A stretch of 64,000 bases of DNA from Platerodrilus igneus. Taxonomy: Eukaryota > Arthropoda > Insecta > Coleoptera > Lycidae. Of this stretch, positions 34,021-47,000 are shown piece after piece; the stretch's first letter is position 1; every line of letters begins with the position of its first letter. The stretch lies in contig JARFIW010001188.1 of assembly GCA_036346225.1 (NCBI GenBank), positions 930,001 to 994,000 on the forward strand, read 5' to 3'. A program made the translations under genes and the position numbers. The notes beneath the pieces are model-generated. The model ran no database searches, was not told the DNA's origin, and saw only the letters and a list, made by a program, of their open reading frames with translations.

Positions 34021-37000
34021 ACCGTCTTCGACCTTTCTACCCCTGCCAGAGGGTTGGTAATTTTTCCTAAGGTCTTGGTATTGCAACTAACTGTTTTTGG
34101 TCACAGTTGAAATCAAACACTGAAAACTTTTGTTAATCGAAAATTTTATTATGAAATTAGAATTGCCATTTTCGACCCCTTCTTCGCCTGTCAGAGGGTT
34201 GGTAAGCTATCCTATGATCTTGGTATTGCAACTAACCGCTCTTGGTCACAATTGAAACCAACAATGAAAACTTTGAGTAAACAAAAATTTAATTATGAAA
34301 TTTTTAATTGCCGATTTCGACCCCTTCTACCTCTGCCGGAGGGTTGGTAATTTTTTCCTAAGGTCTAGGTATTGCAACTAACCTTTTTTGGGCACAATTG
34401 AAGCCAAATTCTGAAAACTTTCAATAATTAAAAATTTTATTATGAAATTTGAATTACCGTTTTTGACCTTTCTACGCCTGCCAGAGGGTTGGTAATTTTT
34501 TCTAAGGTCTTGGTATTGCAACTAACTGTTTTTGGTCACAGTTGAAATCAAACACTGAAAACTTTTATTAATCGAAAATTTTATTATGAAATTAGAATTG
34601 CCATCTTCGACCCCTTTTTCGCCTGCCGGAGGGTTGGTAAGTTTTCCTAAGGTATTGGTATTGCAACTAACCGTTCTTGGTCACAATTGAAACCAAACAC
34701 TGAAAACTTTCAATAATCGAAAATTTTATTAAGAAACTTAAATTACCGTTTTCGACCTTTCTACCCCTGCCATAGGGTTGGTAATTTTTCCTAAGGTCTT
34801 GGTATTGCAACTAACTGTTTTTGGTGACAGTTGAAATCAAACACTGAAAACTTTTATTAATCGAAAATTTTATTATGAAATTAGAATTGCCATTTTCGAC
34901 CTCTTCTTCGCCTGTCAGAGGGTTGGTAAGCTATCCTATGGTCTTGGTATTGCAACTAACCGCTCTTGGTCACAATTGAAACCAACACTGAAAACTTTGA
35001 GTAAACAAAAAATTAATTATGAAATTTTTAATTGCCGATTTCGACCCCTTCTACCTCTGCCGGAGGGTTGGTAATTTTTTCCTAAAGTATAGGTATTGCA
35101 ACTAACCCTTTTTGGTCACAATTGAAACCAAACTCTGAAAACTTCCAATAATGGAAAATTTTATTATGAAATTTGAATTACCGTTTTTGACCTTTCTACC
35201 CCTGCCGGAGGGTTGGTAATTTTTCCTAAGGTTTTGGTATTGCAACTAACTGGTTTTGTTCACAGTTGAAATCAAACACTGAAAACTTTTATTTATCGAA
35301 AATTTTATTATGAAATTAGAATGGCCATCTTCGACCCCTTTTTCGCCTGGTTGGTAAGTTTTCCTAAGGTATTGGTGTTGCAACTAACCGTTCTTGGTCA
35401 CAATTGAAACCAAACACTGAAAACTTTCAATAATCGAAGATTTTATTATGAAACTTGAATTACCGTTTTTGACCTTTTTACCCCTGCCAGAGGGTTGGTA
35501 ATTTTTCCTAAGGTCTTGGTATTGCAACTAACTGTTTTTGAAATAAAACACTGAAAACTGTTATTAATCGAAAATTTTATTATGAAATTAGAATTGCCAT
35601 TTTCGACCCTTTTTTCGCCTGCCAGAGGGTTGGTAAGCTATCCTATGGTCTTGGTATTGCAACTAACCGTTCCTGGTCACAATTAAAATCAACACTGAAT
35701 ACTTTGAGTAATCGAAAATTTAATTATGAAATTTGAACTGCTGATTTTGACCCCGTCTACCTCTGCCGGAGAGTTGGTAATTTTTTCCTAAGGTCTAGGT
35801 ATTGCAACTAACCTTTTTTGGTCACAATTGAAACCAAACTCTGAAAACTTTCAATAATCGAAAATTTTATTATGAAATTTGAATTACCGTTTTTGACCTT
35901 TCTACACCTGCCAAAGGGTTGATAATTTTGCTTAAGGTCTTGGTATTTCAACTAACTGTTTTTGGGCACAGTTGAAATCAAACACTGAAAACTTTTAATA
36001 ATAGAAAATTTTATTATGAAATTAGAATTGCTATCTTCGACCCCTTCTTCGCCTGCCGGAGCGTTGGTAAGTTTTTCTAAAGTCTTGGTATTGCAACTAA
36101 CCGCTCTTGGTCACAATCTAAACCAAACACTGAAAACTTTCAATAATCGAAAATTTTATTATGAAATTTGAATTGCCGTCTCCGACCCTTTCTGCCCCTG
36201 CCGGAAGGTTAGTAATTTTTATTCCTTAGCTCTTGGTATTACAACTAACTGTTGTTGGTCACAATTGAAACCAACACTGAAAACTTTGAGTAACCTAAAT
36301 TTAATTATGAATTTTTAATTCCCGACTTTGACCCCTTTTATCTCTGCCAGAGGGTTGGTAATTTTTTCCTACGGTCTAGGTATTGCAACTAACCGTTTTT
36401 GGTCACCATTGAAACCAAACTCTGAAAACTTTCAATAATCGCAAATCTTATTATGAAATTTGAATTACCGTCTTCGACCTTTCTACCCCTGCCAGAAGGT
36501 TGGTAATTTTTCCTAAGGTCTTGGTATTACAACTAACTGTTTTTGGTCACAATTGAAATCAAACACTGAAAACTTTCAAAAATCGAAAATTTTATTATGA
36601 AATTAGAATTGCTATCTTCGACCCCTTCTTCGCCTGCCGGAGGGTTGGTAAGTTTTCCTAAGATCATGGTATTGCAAGTAACTGGTTTTGTTCACAGTTG
36701 AAATCTAACACTGAAAACTTTTATTAATCGAAAATTTTATTATGAAATTAGAATTGACATCTTCAACCTCTTTTTCTCCTGCCGGAGGATTGGTAAGTTT
36801 TTCTAAGGTATTGGTGTTGCAACTAACCGTTCTTGGTCACAATTGAAACCAAACATTGAAAACTTTCAATAATCGAAAATTTTATTATGAAACTTGCTAT
36901 TACCGTTTTTGACCTTTCTACCCCTGCCAGAGGGTTGGTAATTTTTCCTAAGGTCTTGGTATTGCATCTAACTGTTTTTGGTCACAGTTGAAATCAAACA

Positions 37001-37320
37001 CTGAAAACTGTTATTAACCGAAAATTTTATTATGAAATTAGAATTGCCATTTTCGACCCCTTGTTCGCCTGCCAGAGGGTTGGTAAGCTATCCTATGGTC
37101 TTGGTATTGCAACTAACCGTTCCTGGTCACAATTAAAACCAACACTGAATACTTTGAGTATTCGAAAATTTAATTATGAAATTTGAACTGCTGATTTCGA
37201 CCCCTTCTACCTCTGCCGGAGGGTTGGTAATTTTTTCCTAAGGTCTAGGTATTGCAACTAACCTTTTTTGGTCACAATTGAAACCAAACTCTGAAAACTT
37301 TCAATAATCGAAAATTTTAT
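34021..37320. repeat. Higher-order repeat, 5 monomers (about 724 bp), with a 10-monomer step
   Basis: The variant GGTAAGCTATCCTATG occurs at 34201, 34925, 35632 and 37082. The first interval is 724 bp (5 monomers), the second is 707 bp (with a short deletion that removes GGTCACAGTTG), and the third is 1450 bp (10 monomers). Confidence 0.9.
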
Positions 37321-39339
37321 TATGAAATTGGTTTGCTGTCTCCGATCCCTTCTGCCACAGCTGGAGGGTAAGTAATTTTTTCCTTAGCTCTTGGTATTAC
37401 AACTACCCGTTGTTGGTCACATTTGAAACCAACACCGAAAACCCTGAGTAATCGAAAATTTAATTATGAAATTTGAATTGCCGATTTCGACCCCTTCTAT
37501 CTCTGCCGGATGGTTAGTACTTTTTTCCTAAGGTCTAGGTATTGCAGCTAACTGTTCTTGGTCACAATTGAAACCAACACTGAAATCTTGGAGTAATCAA
37601 AAATTTAATTATGAAATTTGAATTGTCGATTTCGACCCCTTTTGCCTCTGCCGGAAAGTTGGTAATTTTTTCCTAAGATATTGTTATTGCAACTAACCGT
37701 TCTTGGTCACAATTGAAACCAAACACCTAAAACTTTCAATAATCGAAAATTTTATTATGAAATTTGAATTGCCGTCTCCGACCCCTTCTGCTGCTGCCGG
37801 AGGGTTAGTAATTTTTTCCTTAGCTCTTGGTATTACAACTAACCGTTGTTGGCCACAATTGAAACCAACACTATAAACTTTGAGTAATCGAAAATTTAAT
37901 TATGAAATTTGAATTGCCGTTTTTGAACCCTTCTACCCCTGTCGGAGAGTTGGTAATTTTTTCTTAAAGTCTAGGTATTGCAACTAATCGTTTCTGGTCT
38001 CAATTGCAACCAAACTCTGAAAACGTTCAATAATCAAAAATTTTATTATGAAATTTGAATTGCCGTCTCCGACCCCTTCTGCCCCGGAGGGATAGTAATT
38101 TTTTCCTTAGCTCTTGGTATTACAACTAATCGTTGTTGGTCACAATTGAAACCAACACTGAAAACTTTGAGTAAACGAAAATTTAATTCTGGAATTTGAA
38201 TTGCCGATTTCGACCTTTTCTATCTCTGCCGGAGGGTTGGTAATTTTTTCATAAAGTCTAGGTATTGCAACTAACCGTTTTTGGTCACAATTGAAACCAA
38301 ACTCTAAAAACTTTGAATAATCGAAAATTTAATTGTGAATTTTGAATTGCCGTCTTTGACCTCTTCGACCCCTTTATACTTCTGCCGGAGAGTTGGTAAT
38401 TTTGTCCTAAGGTCTAGGTAATGCAACTAACCGTTTCTGGTCACAATTGAAACCAAACTCTGAAAACTTTCTATAATCGAACATTTTATTATTAAATTTG
38501 AATTGCCGTCTTCGACCCCTTGCACTCATGCCGGAGAGTTGGTAAGTTTTTTTTAAGGTCTTGGTATTGCAACTAACCGTTCATGGTCACAATTGAAACC
38601 AAACACTGAAAACTTTCAATAATCGAAAATTTTATTATGAAATTTGAATTGCCGTCTCCGACCCCTTCTGCTCCTGCCGGAGGGTTGTTAATTTTTTCCT
38701 TAGCTCTTGGTATTACAACTAACCGTTGTTGGCCACAATTGAAACCAACACTAAGAACTTTGAGTAATCGAAAATTTAATTATGAAATTTGAATTGCCGT
38801 TTTTGAACCCTTCTGCCCCTGTCGGAGGGTTGGTAATTTTTCTTAAGGTCTAGGTATTGCAACTAATCGTTTCTGGTCTCAATTGCAACCAAACTCTGAA
38901 AATTTTCAATAATCGAAAATTTTATTTTGAAATTTGAATTGCCGCCTCCGACCCCTTCTGCCCCTGCCGGAAGGTTAGTAATTTTATCCTTAGCTCTTGG
39001 TATTGCAGCTAACCGTTTTTGGTCACAATTGAAACCAATACTGAAAACTTTGTGTAATCGAAAATTTAATTCTGGAATTTGAATTGCTGATTTCGACCTT
39101 TTCTATCTCTGCCGGAGGGTTGGTAATTTTTTCATAAAGTCTAGGTATTGCAACTAACCGTTTTTGGTCACAATTGAAACCAAACTCTAAAAACTTTGAA
39201 TAATCGAAAATTTAATTGTGAATTTTGAATTGCCGTCTTTGACCTCTTCTACCTCTGTCGGAGGGTTGGTAATTTTTTCCAAAGGTCTTAGTATTGCAAC
39301 TAATCGTTTTTTGGTTACAATTGAAATCAAACTCTGAAC

Positions 39340-39343
39340 ACTT
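39340..39343. repeat. Target site duplication ACTT, left
   Basis: ACTT here and at 41070-41073 flank the LTR-type element. The satellite monomer reads on from one side to the other (CTGAACACTT, then ACTTTCAATAATC) if one copy of ACTT is removed. Confidence 0.85.
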
Positions 39344-39817
39344 TGTAACGTGAATTTTTGTAATTTAACATTTTTACGCTTTTATACTCAATTCGTAAAT
39401 ACCTTTCGGCAATTACTATTTTTATATTTTATATTTATTAACTCGCGTGTATTAATTTTAAAAGTAGTTTAATTAAAGATAGATAAATTGAAGTTTGATT
39501 CTCATGAATAAAATGTTAAACAGCTTGTAATTAATTATAGATTGCATCGTTCTTGTCTAGCCGTCGTATAGGTTTTGTTGCTTGTCTGAATATACAAGCC
39601 TAGATAAGAGACGATAAGAAGTTGTAATAGAACGAGTTGGATAAACAGATGAGGAGTCGTAGTTCGTTCTTGGTAACTATATATTAATTACGTTGAAAAT
39701 ACTGTTTCTGTTTGCTTTGTTCCTATAAATTACTGAGTTGTATATTAACGGCGGAGTGTAGTTCTTATTGCATTGAAGAAAAGATGCTTTTATAGGCGAA
39801 CGTGTTTGACGTGCTTG

Positions 39818-39989
39818 TTTACGGAACATGGACTTACTTAGTGATTACCCGTTGTTTTACTAACTGTGTTTTTGTTGATTTTCTGTTGGAAATAAAAGTG
39901 GTAGTTTTGTTCTTGGTTCCGATATGGTTTACGGAACATTGACCTAGTGATTACGCGCTGTTTTACTGATTGTGTTTTCTTAGTTGATT
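39818..39989 (+). repeat. Direct duplication inside the LTR
   Basis: TTTACGGAACATGGAC...TAGTGATTACCCG...TTTTACTAACTGTGTTTT at 39818-39880 is repeated with a few changes at 39928-39989, an offset of 110 bp. Such duplications are common in the U3 regions of LTRs. Confidence 0.8.
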
Positions 39990-40009
39990 TGTCTTTTTAT
40001 ACTTAAACT

Positions 40010-40348
40010 GTGTGTGTGATCTCGTCTAGTGTCCCTTTGTTTTATCAGATTAGTGCATACTTTGGATTATTTAAATACAGTGATACTGTAGTTTCTGAAT
40101 TTTCTAACAACAAAGAATCTAAAATAGATCATTGCTTGCGCAAATTTCGTTATTTGCGAAATATAACAGATTACCGGTTTACAAAGGTAATGGTTGAAGT
40201 TTCTCACTGCTTTTTGGAGGTTTATGAAAATAATATACATTTAATCCCAGTTGAAATTAAACTAGTGCTACAAAATATTTCGAAATTATTGTCTCAGGAA
40301 ATAGAATTAACACGAAATTTATCAATGCTACATGGTTCCGTCGCGTGA
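40010..40348 (+). CDS. Unassigned 112-codon frame inside the LTR-type element
   Basis: The frame opens with GTG at 40010 and has no early ATG. The peptide is not repetitive and has a mixed helical look (segments YRFTKVMVEVSHCFLEVY and LVLQNISKLLSQEIELTRN), unlike the low-complexity frames around it. I recognise no family. It is followed by conserved-looking leader sequence and, 680 nt later, by the possible primer-binding site. It may be chance, or a small ORF carried by a long LTR. Confidence 0.25.
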   Translation: MCVISSSVPLFYQISAYFGLFKYSDTVVSEFSNNKESKIDHCLRKFRYLRNITDYRFTKVMVEVSHCFLEVYENNIHLIPVEIKLVLQNISKLLSQEIELTRNLSMLHGSVA

Positions 40349-41032
40349 TGGTGTCTGCTGCTAACCCCAGTGAAATACGTAGGTGTGATTAGTGTAACGT
40401 GTGATAAGTTCCATGAACACCCGCACAGTCAAGGGTGAAGTGCTTCGTTAGTACAGGACATCGTGAATCCCACACTTCAATTGTAGGGAAACGTTACTGA
40501 AGGACCTTTTGTAAGTTGAACTATTTTCTACTTGTTATTACTTTAAATATCTATCCGTTGCTTTGCCATATCTTTGTCGTTCTAATACCTTTTACAATAG
40601 ACTTGCATGCTATTTTAAAACATAAAAAAAAGAAAGAAAGAACAATCAATACTACTGAATTACTCATACCAATGGTGTCTTATCTATTTATCTTTTGTTA
40701 ACATTTTGTTAACATTATATTTATTACCTCACTTTGTGATAAAAATTTTTGTAATGCTTTTACCGTTATTATATTATATAGTTTATCTAAACAGTTTTAT
40801 TTACATTCTACAAAGTACGGGATAACTTAGACTTTTCATTGCTGCTATGCTTATTCTTTTTTTTCAGGTTTGCTTAATTATTTTACCTGCAGGTATTGTC
40901 TAACTCCTTACCGCCGTATACATCATATGTTAGTCTGCTTTCTACAACCCTCCCTAATCATCGATTGAGCCCGGGTCAGTTCTTTGATTTTCTTTGTGTT
41001 ACGCACGGCTACGAGCCAACGTAACAAATTTT

Positions 41033-41050
41033 TGGCGCCCAATGTGGCTG
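41033..41050 (+). promoter_or_regulatory. Probable primer-binding site (tRNA-Lys type)
   Basis: TGGCGCCCAATGTGGCTG lies 6 nt after the inferred LTR end. The first 15 nt differ by one base from the known tRNA-Lys(1,2) primer-binding site that begins TGGCGCCCAACGTGG. The position and sequence support an LTR retroelement origin for this insertion. Confidence 0.7.
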
Positions 41051-41069
41051 CCACGAAAAAAACGTAACA

Positions 41070-44000
41070 ACTTTCAATAATCAAAAGTTTAATTGTGAAA
41101 TTTGAATTGCCGTCTTTGACCCCTTCGAAACCCTGTCGGAGGGTTGGTAATTTTTTCCTAAGGTCTTGGTATTGCAGCTAACCGTTTTTGGTCACAATTA
41201 AAACCAAACACTGAAAACTTTCAACAATCGAAAATTTTATTATGAAATTAGAGTGCCATCTTCGACCCCTTCTTCGCCTGCCGGAGGGTTGGTAACATGT
41301 CCTAAAGTCTTGGTATTGAAACTAACTGTTCTTGGTCACAATTGAAACCGAACACTGAAAACTTTGAGTAATCGAAAATTTAATTATAAAATATGAATTG
41401 CCGATTTCGACCCTTTTCTACTATTGTCGGAGGTTTGGTAATTTTGTCCTAAGGTCTAGGTATTGCAACTAACCGTTTTTGGTCACAATTGAAACCAAAC
41501 TCTGAAAGCTTTCAATAATCGAAAATTTAAATGTGAAATTTGAATTGCCGTCTTTGACCCCTTCTACCCCAGTAGGAGGTTTGGTAATTTTTTCTAAGAC
41601 CTAGTTATTGCAACTAACCGTTTCTGGTCACAATTGAAACCAAACTAAAAATTTTTAATAATCGAAAATTTAAATGTGAAATTTGAATTGCCGTTTTTGA
41701 CCCCTTCTACCCCAGTAGAAGTGTTGGTAATTTTTCCTAAGATCTAGGTATTGCAACTAACCGTTTCTAGTCACAATTGAAACCAAACTCTGAAAACTTT
41801 CAATAATCAAAAATTTATAAAGAGATTTGAATTGCCGTCTCCGACCCCTTCTGCCCCGGAGGGATAGCAATTTTTTCCTTAGCTCTTGGTATTACAACTA
41901 ACCGTTTCTACTTCTGCCGGAGGGTTGGTAATTTTGTCCTAAGGTCTAGGTAATGCAACTAACCGTTTTTGGTCACAATTGAAAACAAACTCTGAAAACT
42001 TTCAATAATCGAAAATTTATCATGAAATTAGAATTGCCGTCTCCGACCCCTTCTGCCCCGGTGGGATAGTAATTTTTTCCTTAACACTTGGTATTACAAC
42101 TAACCGTTGTTGGTCACAATTGAAACCAATACTGAACACTTTGAGTAATCGAAAATATAATTATGAAATATGAATTGTCGATTTCGACCCCTTTCTACTT
42201 CTGCCGGAGGGTTGGTAATTTTGTCCTAAGGTCTAGGTATTACAACTAACCGTTCTTGGTCACAATTAAAACCAAACACTGAAAACTTTCAATAATCGAA
42301 AAATTTATTATGAAATTTGAATTGCTGTCTCCGACCCCTTCTGCTCCTGCCGGCGGGTTAGTAATTTTTTCCTTAGCTCTTGGTATTACAACTAACCGTT
42401 GTTGGCCACAATTGAAACCAACACTAAAAACTTTGAGTAATCGAAAATTTAATTATGAAATTTGAATTGCCGCTTTTGAACCCTTCTGCCCCTGTCGGAG
42501 GGTTGGTAATTTTTTCTTAAGGTCTAGGTATTGCAACTAATCGTTTCCGGTCTCAATTGCAACCAAACTATGAAAACTTTCAATAATCGAAAATTTTATT
42601 ATGAAATTTGAATTGCCGTCTCCGACCCCTTCTGCCCCTGCCGGAGGTTAGTAATTTAACCTTAGCTCTTGGTATTGCAGCTAACCGTTTTTGGTCACAA
42701 TTGAATTCAATACTGATTACTTTGTGTAATCGAAAATTTAATTATGGAATTTGAATTGCCGATTTCGAGCTTTTCTACCTCTGCCGGAGGGTTGGTAATT
42801 TTTCATAATGTCTAGGTATTGCAACTAACCGTTTTTGGTCACAATTGAAACCAAACTCTAAAAACTTTGAATAATCGAAAATTTAATTGTGAAATTTGAA
42901 TTGCCGTCTTTGACCCCTTCTACCTCTGTCGGAGGGTTGGTAATTTTTTCCTAAGGTCTTGGTATTGCAACTAATCGTTTTTTGGTTACAATTGAAACCA
43001 AACTCTGAAAACTTCCAATAATCAAAACTTTAATCGTGAAATTTGAGCTGCCGTCTTTGACACCTTATAACCCGGTCGGAGGGTTGGTAAATTTTTCCTA
43101 AGGTCTTGGTATTGTAGATAACCGTTTTTGGTCACATTTAAAACCAAACACTGAAAACTTTCAACAATCGAAAATTTTATTATGAAATTAGAGTGCCATC
43201 TTCGACCCCTTCTTCGCCTGCCGGAGGGTTGGTAAAATTTCCTAAGGTCTTGGTATTGCAACTAACCGTTCTTGGTCACAATTGAAACCGAACACTGAAA
43301 ACTTTGAGTAATCGAAAATTTAATTATGAAATATGAATTGCCGATTTCGATCCTTTTCTACTTTTGCCGGAGGGTTGGTAATTTTGTCCTAAGGTCTAGG
43401 TATTGCAACTAACCGTTTTTGGTCACAATTGAAACCAAACTCTGAAAGCTTTCAATAATCGAAAATTTAAATGTGAAATTTGAATTGCCGTCTTTGACCC
43501 CTTCTACCCCAGTAGGAGGTTTGGTAATTTTTCCTAAGATCTAGGTATTGCAACTAACCGTTTCTGGTCACAATTGAAACCAAACTCTAAAAACTTTCAA
43601 TAATCGAAAATTTATTATGAAATTTGAATTGCCGTCTCCGACCCCTTCTGCCCCGGAGGGACAGTAATTTTTTCCTTAGCTCTTGGTATTACAACTAACC
43701 GTTGTTGGTCACAATTGAAACCAATACTGAAAACTTTGAGTAATCGAAAATATAATTATAAAATATGAATTGTCGATTTCGACCCCTTTCTACTTCTGCC
43801 GGAGGGTTGGTAATTTTGTCCTAAAGTTTAGGTATTGCAATTAACCGATCTTGGTTACTATTGAAACCAAACACTGAAAACTTTCAATAATCGAAGATTT
43901 TATTATTAAATTTGAATTGCCGTCTTCGACCCCTTCCACTCATGCAGAAGGGTTGGTAAGTTTTTTTTAAGGTCTTGGTATTTCAACTAACCGTTCATGG

Positions 44001-47000
44001 TCATAATTGAAACCAAACACTGAAAACTTTCAATAATGGTAGATTTGATTATGAAATTTGTATTGCCGTCTTTGATCCCTTCTACCTCAGCCGGAGTGTT
44101 GGTAATTTTTTCCCATGCTCCTGGTGTTGCAGCTAAGCGCTCTTGGTTACTTTTGAAACCAAATACTGGAAACTTTCAAAAATCGAAGATTTTATTAAGA
44201 AAATTGAATTGCCGTTTTCGAGCACTTCTTCCCCTGCCGGAAGGTTGGTAATTTTTTTTAAGGTTTTGGTATTTCAAATAACTGTTGGTCACAATTGAAA
44301 CCAAACACTGAAAACTTTTAGTTATCGAAAATCAAATTATAAAATTGGACTTGCTGTTTTCGACCTTTTCTACACCTGCCGGAGGTTAGTAATTTAACCT
44401 TAGCTCTTGGTATTGCAGCTAACCGTTTTTGGTCACAATTGAAACCAATACTGAATACTTTGTGTAATCGAAAATTTAATTATGGAATTAGAATTGCCGA
44501 TTTCGAGCTTTTTTACCTCTGCCGGAGTGTTGGTAATTTTTTCATAAATTCTAGGTATTGCAACTAACCGTTTTTGGTCACAATTGAAACCAAACTCTAA
44601 AAACTTTGAATAATCGAAAATTTAATTGTGAAATTTGAATTGCCGTCTTTGACCCCTTCTACCCCTTTCGGAGGGTTGTTAATTTTTTCCTAAGGTCTTG
44701 GTATTGCAGCTAGCCGTTTTTGGTCACAATTGAAACCTAACACTGAAAACTTTCAATAATCGAAAATTTTTTTATGAAATTAGAATGCCATCTTCGACCC
44801 CCTTCTTCACCTGCCGGAGGGTTGGTAAGTTTTCCTAAGGTCTTGGTTTTGCAACTAACCGTTCTTGGTCACAATTGAAACCAAACACTGAAAACTTTCA
44901 ATAATCGAAAATTCTATTATGAAATTTGAATTATCGTCTACGACCTTTTTACCCCTGCCAGAAGGTTGGTAATTTTTTCTAAGTTCTTGGTATTGCAACT
45001 TACTTATTTTGGTCACAATTGAAACCAAACACTGAAAACATTCAATAATCGAAAATTTTATTATGAAATTTGAATTGCCGTCTCCGACCCCTTCTGCTTA
45101 GCTCTTGGTATTACAACTAACCGTTGTTGGTCACAATTTAAACCAACACTGAAAACTTTGAGTATTCGAAAATTTAGTTATGAAACCTGAATTGCCGATT
45201 TCGACCCCTTTTACCTCTGCCGGAGGGTTGGTAATTTTTTTCTAAGGTCTAGGTATTGCAGCTAACCGTTTTGGGTTGGTAATTTTTTCCTAAGGGCTTG
45301 GTATTGCAGTTAACCGTTTTTCGTTACTATTGAAACCAAACACTGAAAACTTTCAATAATCGAAAATTTTATTATTAAATTTGAATTACCGTCTTCGACC
45401 CCTTCCACTCATGCCGGAGGGTTGGTAAGTTTTTTAAGGTCTTGGTATTGCAACTAACCGTTCATGGTCACAATTGAAACCAAACACTGAAAACTTTCAA
45501 TAATTGTAGATTTGATTATGAAATTTGTATTGCCGTCTTTGATCTCTTCTACCCCAGCCGGAGTGTTGGTATTTTTTTCCATCCTCCTGGTGTTCCAACT
45601 AAGCTTTCTTGGTTACTTTGAAACCAAATACTAAAAACTTTCAAAAATCGAAAATTTTATTAAGAAATTTCGAGCCCTTCTTCCCCTGCCGGAGAGTTGG
45701 TAATTTTTTTTAAGGTTTTGGTATTTCAAATAACTGTTGTTGGTCACAATTGAAACCAAACACTGAAAACTTTCAATAATCGAAAATTTTATTATAAAAT
45801 TTGAATTGCCGTCTCCGACCTCTTATGCCCCTGCCGGAATGTTAGTAATCTTTTCCTTAGCTCTTGGTATTACAACTAACCGTTGTTGGTCACAATTGAA
45901 ACCAACACTGAAAACTTTGAGTAATCAAAAATTTAATTATGAAATTTTTAATTGCCGATTTCGACCCCTTCTACCACTGCCGGAGGGTTGGTAATTTTTT
46001 CCTAAGGTCTAGGTATTGCAACTAAACGTTTTTGGTCACAATTGAAACCAAACTCTGACAACTTTGAATAATCGATAAATTTTATTTTGAAATTTGAATT
46101 ACCGTCTTCGACCTTTCTACCACTGACAGAGGGTTGGCAATTTTTCCAAATGTCTTGGTATTGCAACTAACTGTTTTTGGTCACAGTTGAGATCAAACAC
46201 TGCAAACTTTTAATAATCGAAACTTTTATTATGAAATTAAAATTGCAACTAACCGTTCTTGGTCACAATTAAAACCAAACACTGAAAACTTTCAATAATC
46301 GAAAATTTTATTATGAAATTTGAATAGCCGTCTCCGACCCCTTTTGCCTCTGCCCGAAGGTTAGTAATTTTTATTCCTTAGCTTTTGGTATTACAACTAA
46401 CTGTTGTTGGTCACAATTGAAACCAACACTGAAAACTTTGGGTAATCAAAAATTTAATTATGAAATCTTTAAGTGCCGATTTCGACCCCTTCTACCTCTG
46501 CCGGAGGGTTGGTAATTTTTTCCTAAGGTCTAGGTATTGCAACTAACCGTTTTTGGTCACAATTGAAACCAAACTCTGACAACTTTCAATAATCGAAAAT
46601 TTTATTATGAAATTTGAATTACCGTCTTCGACCTTTCTACCCCTGCCAGAGGGTTGGTAATTTTTTCTAAGGTCTTGGTATTGCAACTAACTGTTTTTGG
46701 TCACAGTTGAAATCAAACACTGCAAACTTTTAATAATCGAAACTTTTACTATGAAATTAAAATTGCCATCTTCGACCCCTTCTTCGCCTGCCGGAGGGTT
46801 GGTAAGTTATCCTATGGTTTTGGTATTGCAACTAACCGCTTTTGGTCACAATTGAAACCAACACTGAAAACTTTGAGTAATCGCAAATTTAATGATGAAA
46901 TTTGAATTGCTGATTTCGACCCCTTCTACCTCTGCCGTAAGGTTGGTAATTTTTTCCTAAGGTCTAGGTATTGCAACTAACCTTTTTTGGTCACAATTGA

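Larger units (their letters stand above)
16837..39343. repeat. Satellite array, monomer about 145 bp (left block, about 155 copies)
   Basis: A head-to-tail array. Successive copies of GGTCACAATTGAAACC lie 144-146 bp apart wherever I measured (for example 28714, 28858, 29003, 29148, 29294). Each monomer runs through GCCGGAGGGTTGGTAA, a T run, CTAAGGTCTTGGTATTGCAA, CTAACCGTTCTTGGTCACAA, TTGAAACCAAACACTGAAAA, CTTTCAATAATCGAAAATTT and ATTATGAAATTTGAATTGCC. Variants fall into subtypes (TTGCAACTAACCG versus TTACAACTAACCG; ACACTG versus ACTCTG; CTTTCAATAATCG versus CTTTGAGTAATCG) that recur in fixed order as higher-order repeats. The many 60-110-codon open frames here are by-products of the repeat and not genes. 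The size and homogeneity fit pericentromeric or other constitutive heterochromatin. Confidence 0.98.
39344..41069 (+). mobile_element. LTR-type insertion in the satellite (LTR plus internal stub)
   Basis: Starts TGTAACGTG and ends ACGTAACA, flanked by a 4-bp duplication (ACTT), which suits a Ty3/gypsy-type integration. Another copy of the end, CGTAACA, lies at 41020-41026, followed after 6 nt by TGGCGCCCAATGTGG, which resembles a primer-binding site for tRNA-Lys. The simplest reading is a 1683-bp LTR (39344-41026), 17 nt or so of primer-binding site, and then a jump to the last few bases of the 3' LTR. In other words, nearly the whole element was deleted by recombination. Alternatively it is a non-autonomous element whose end repeats by chance. 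Confidence 0.75.
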
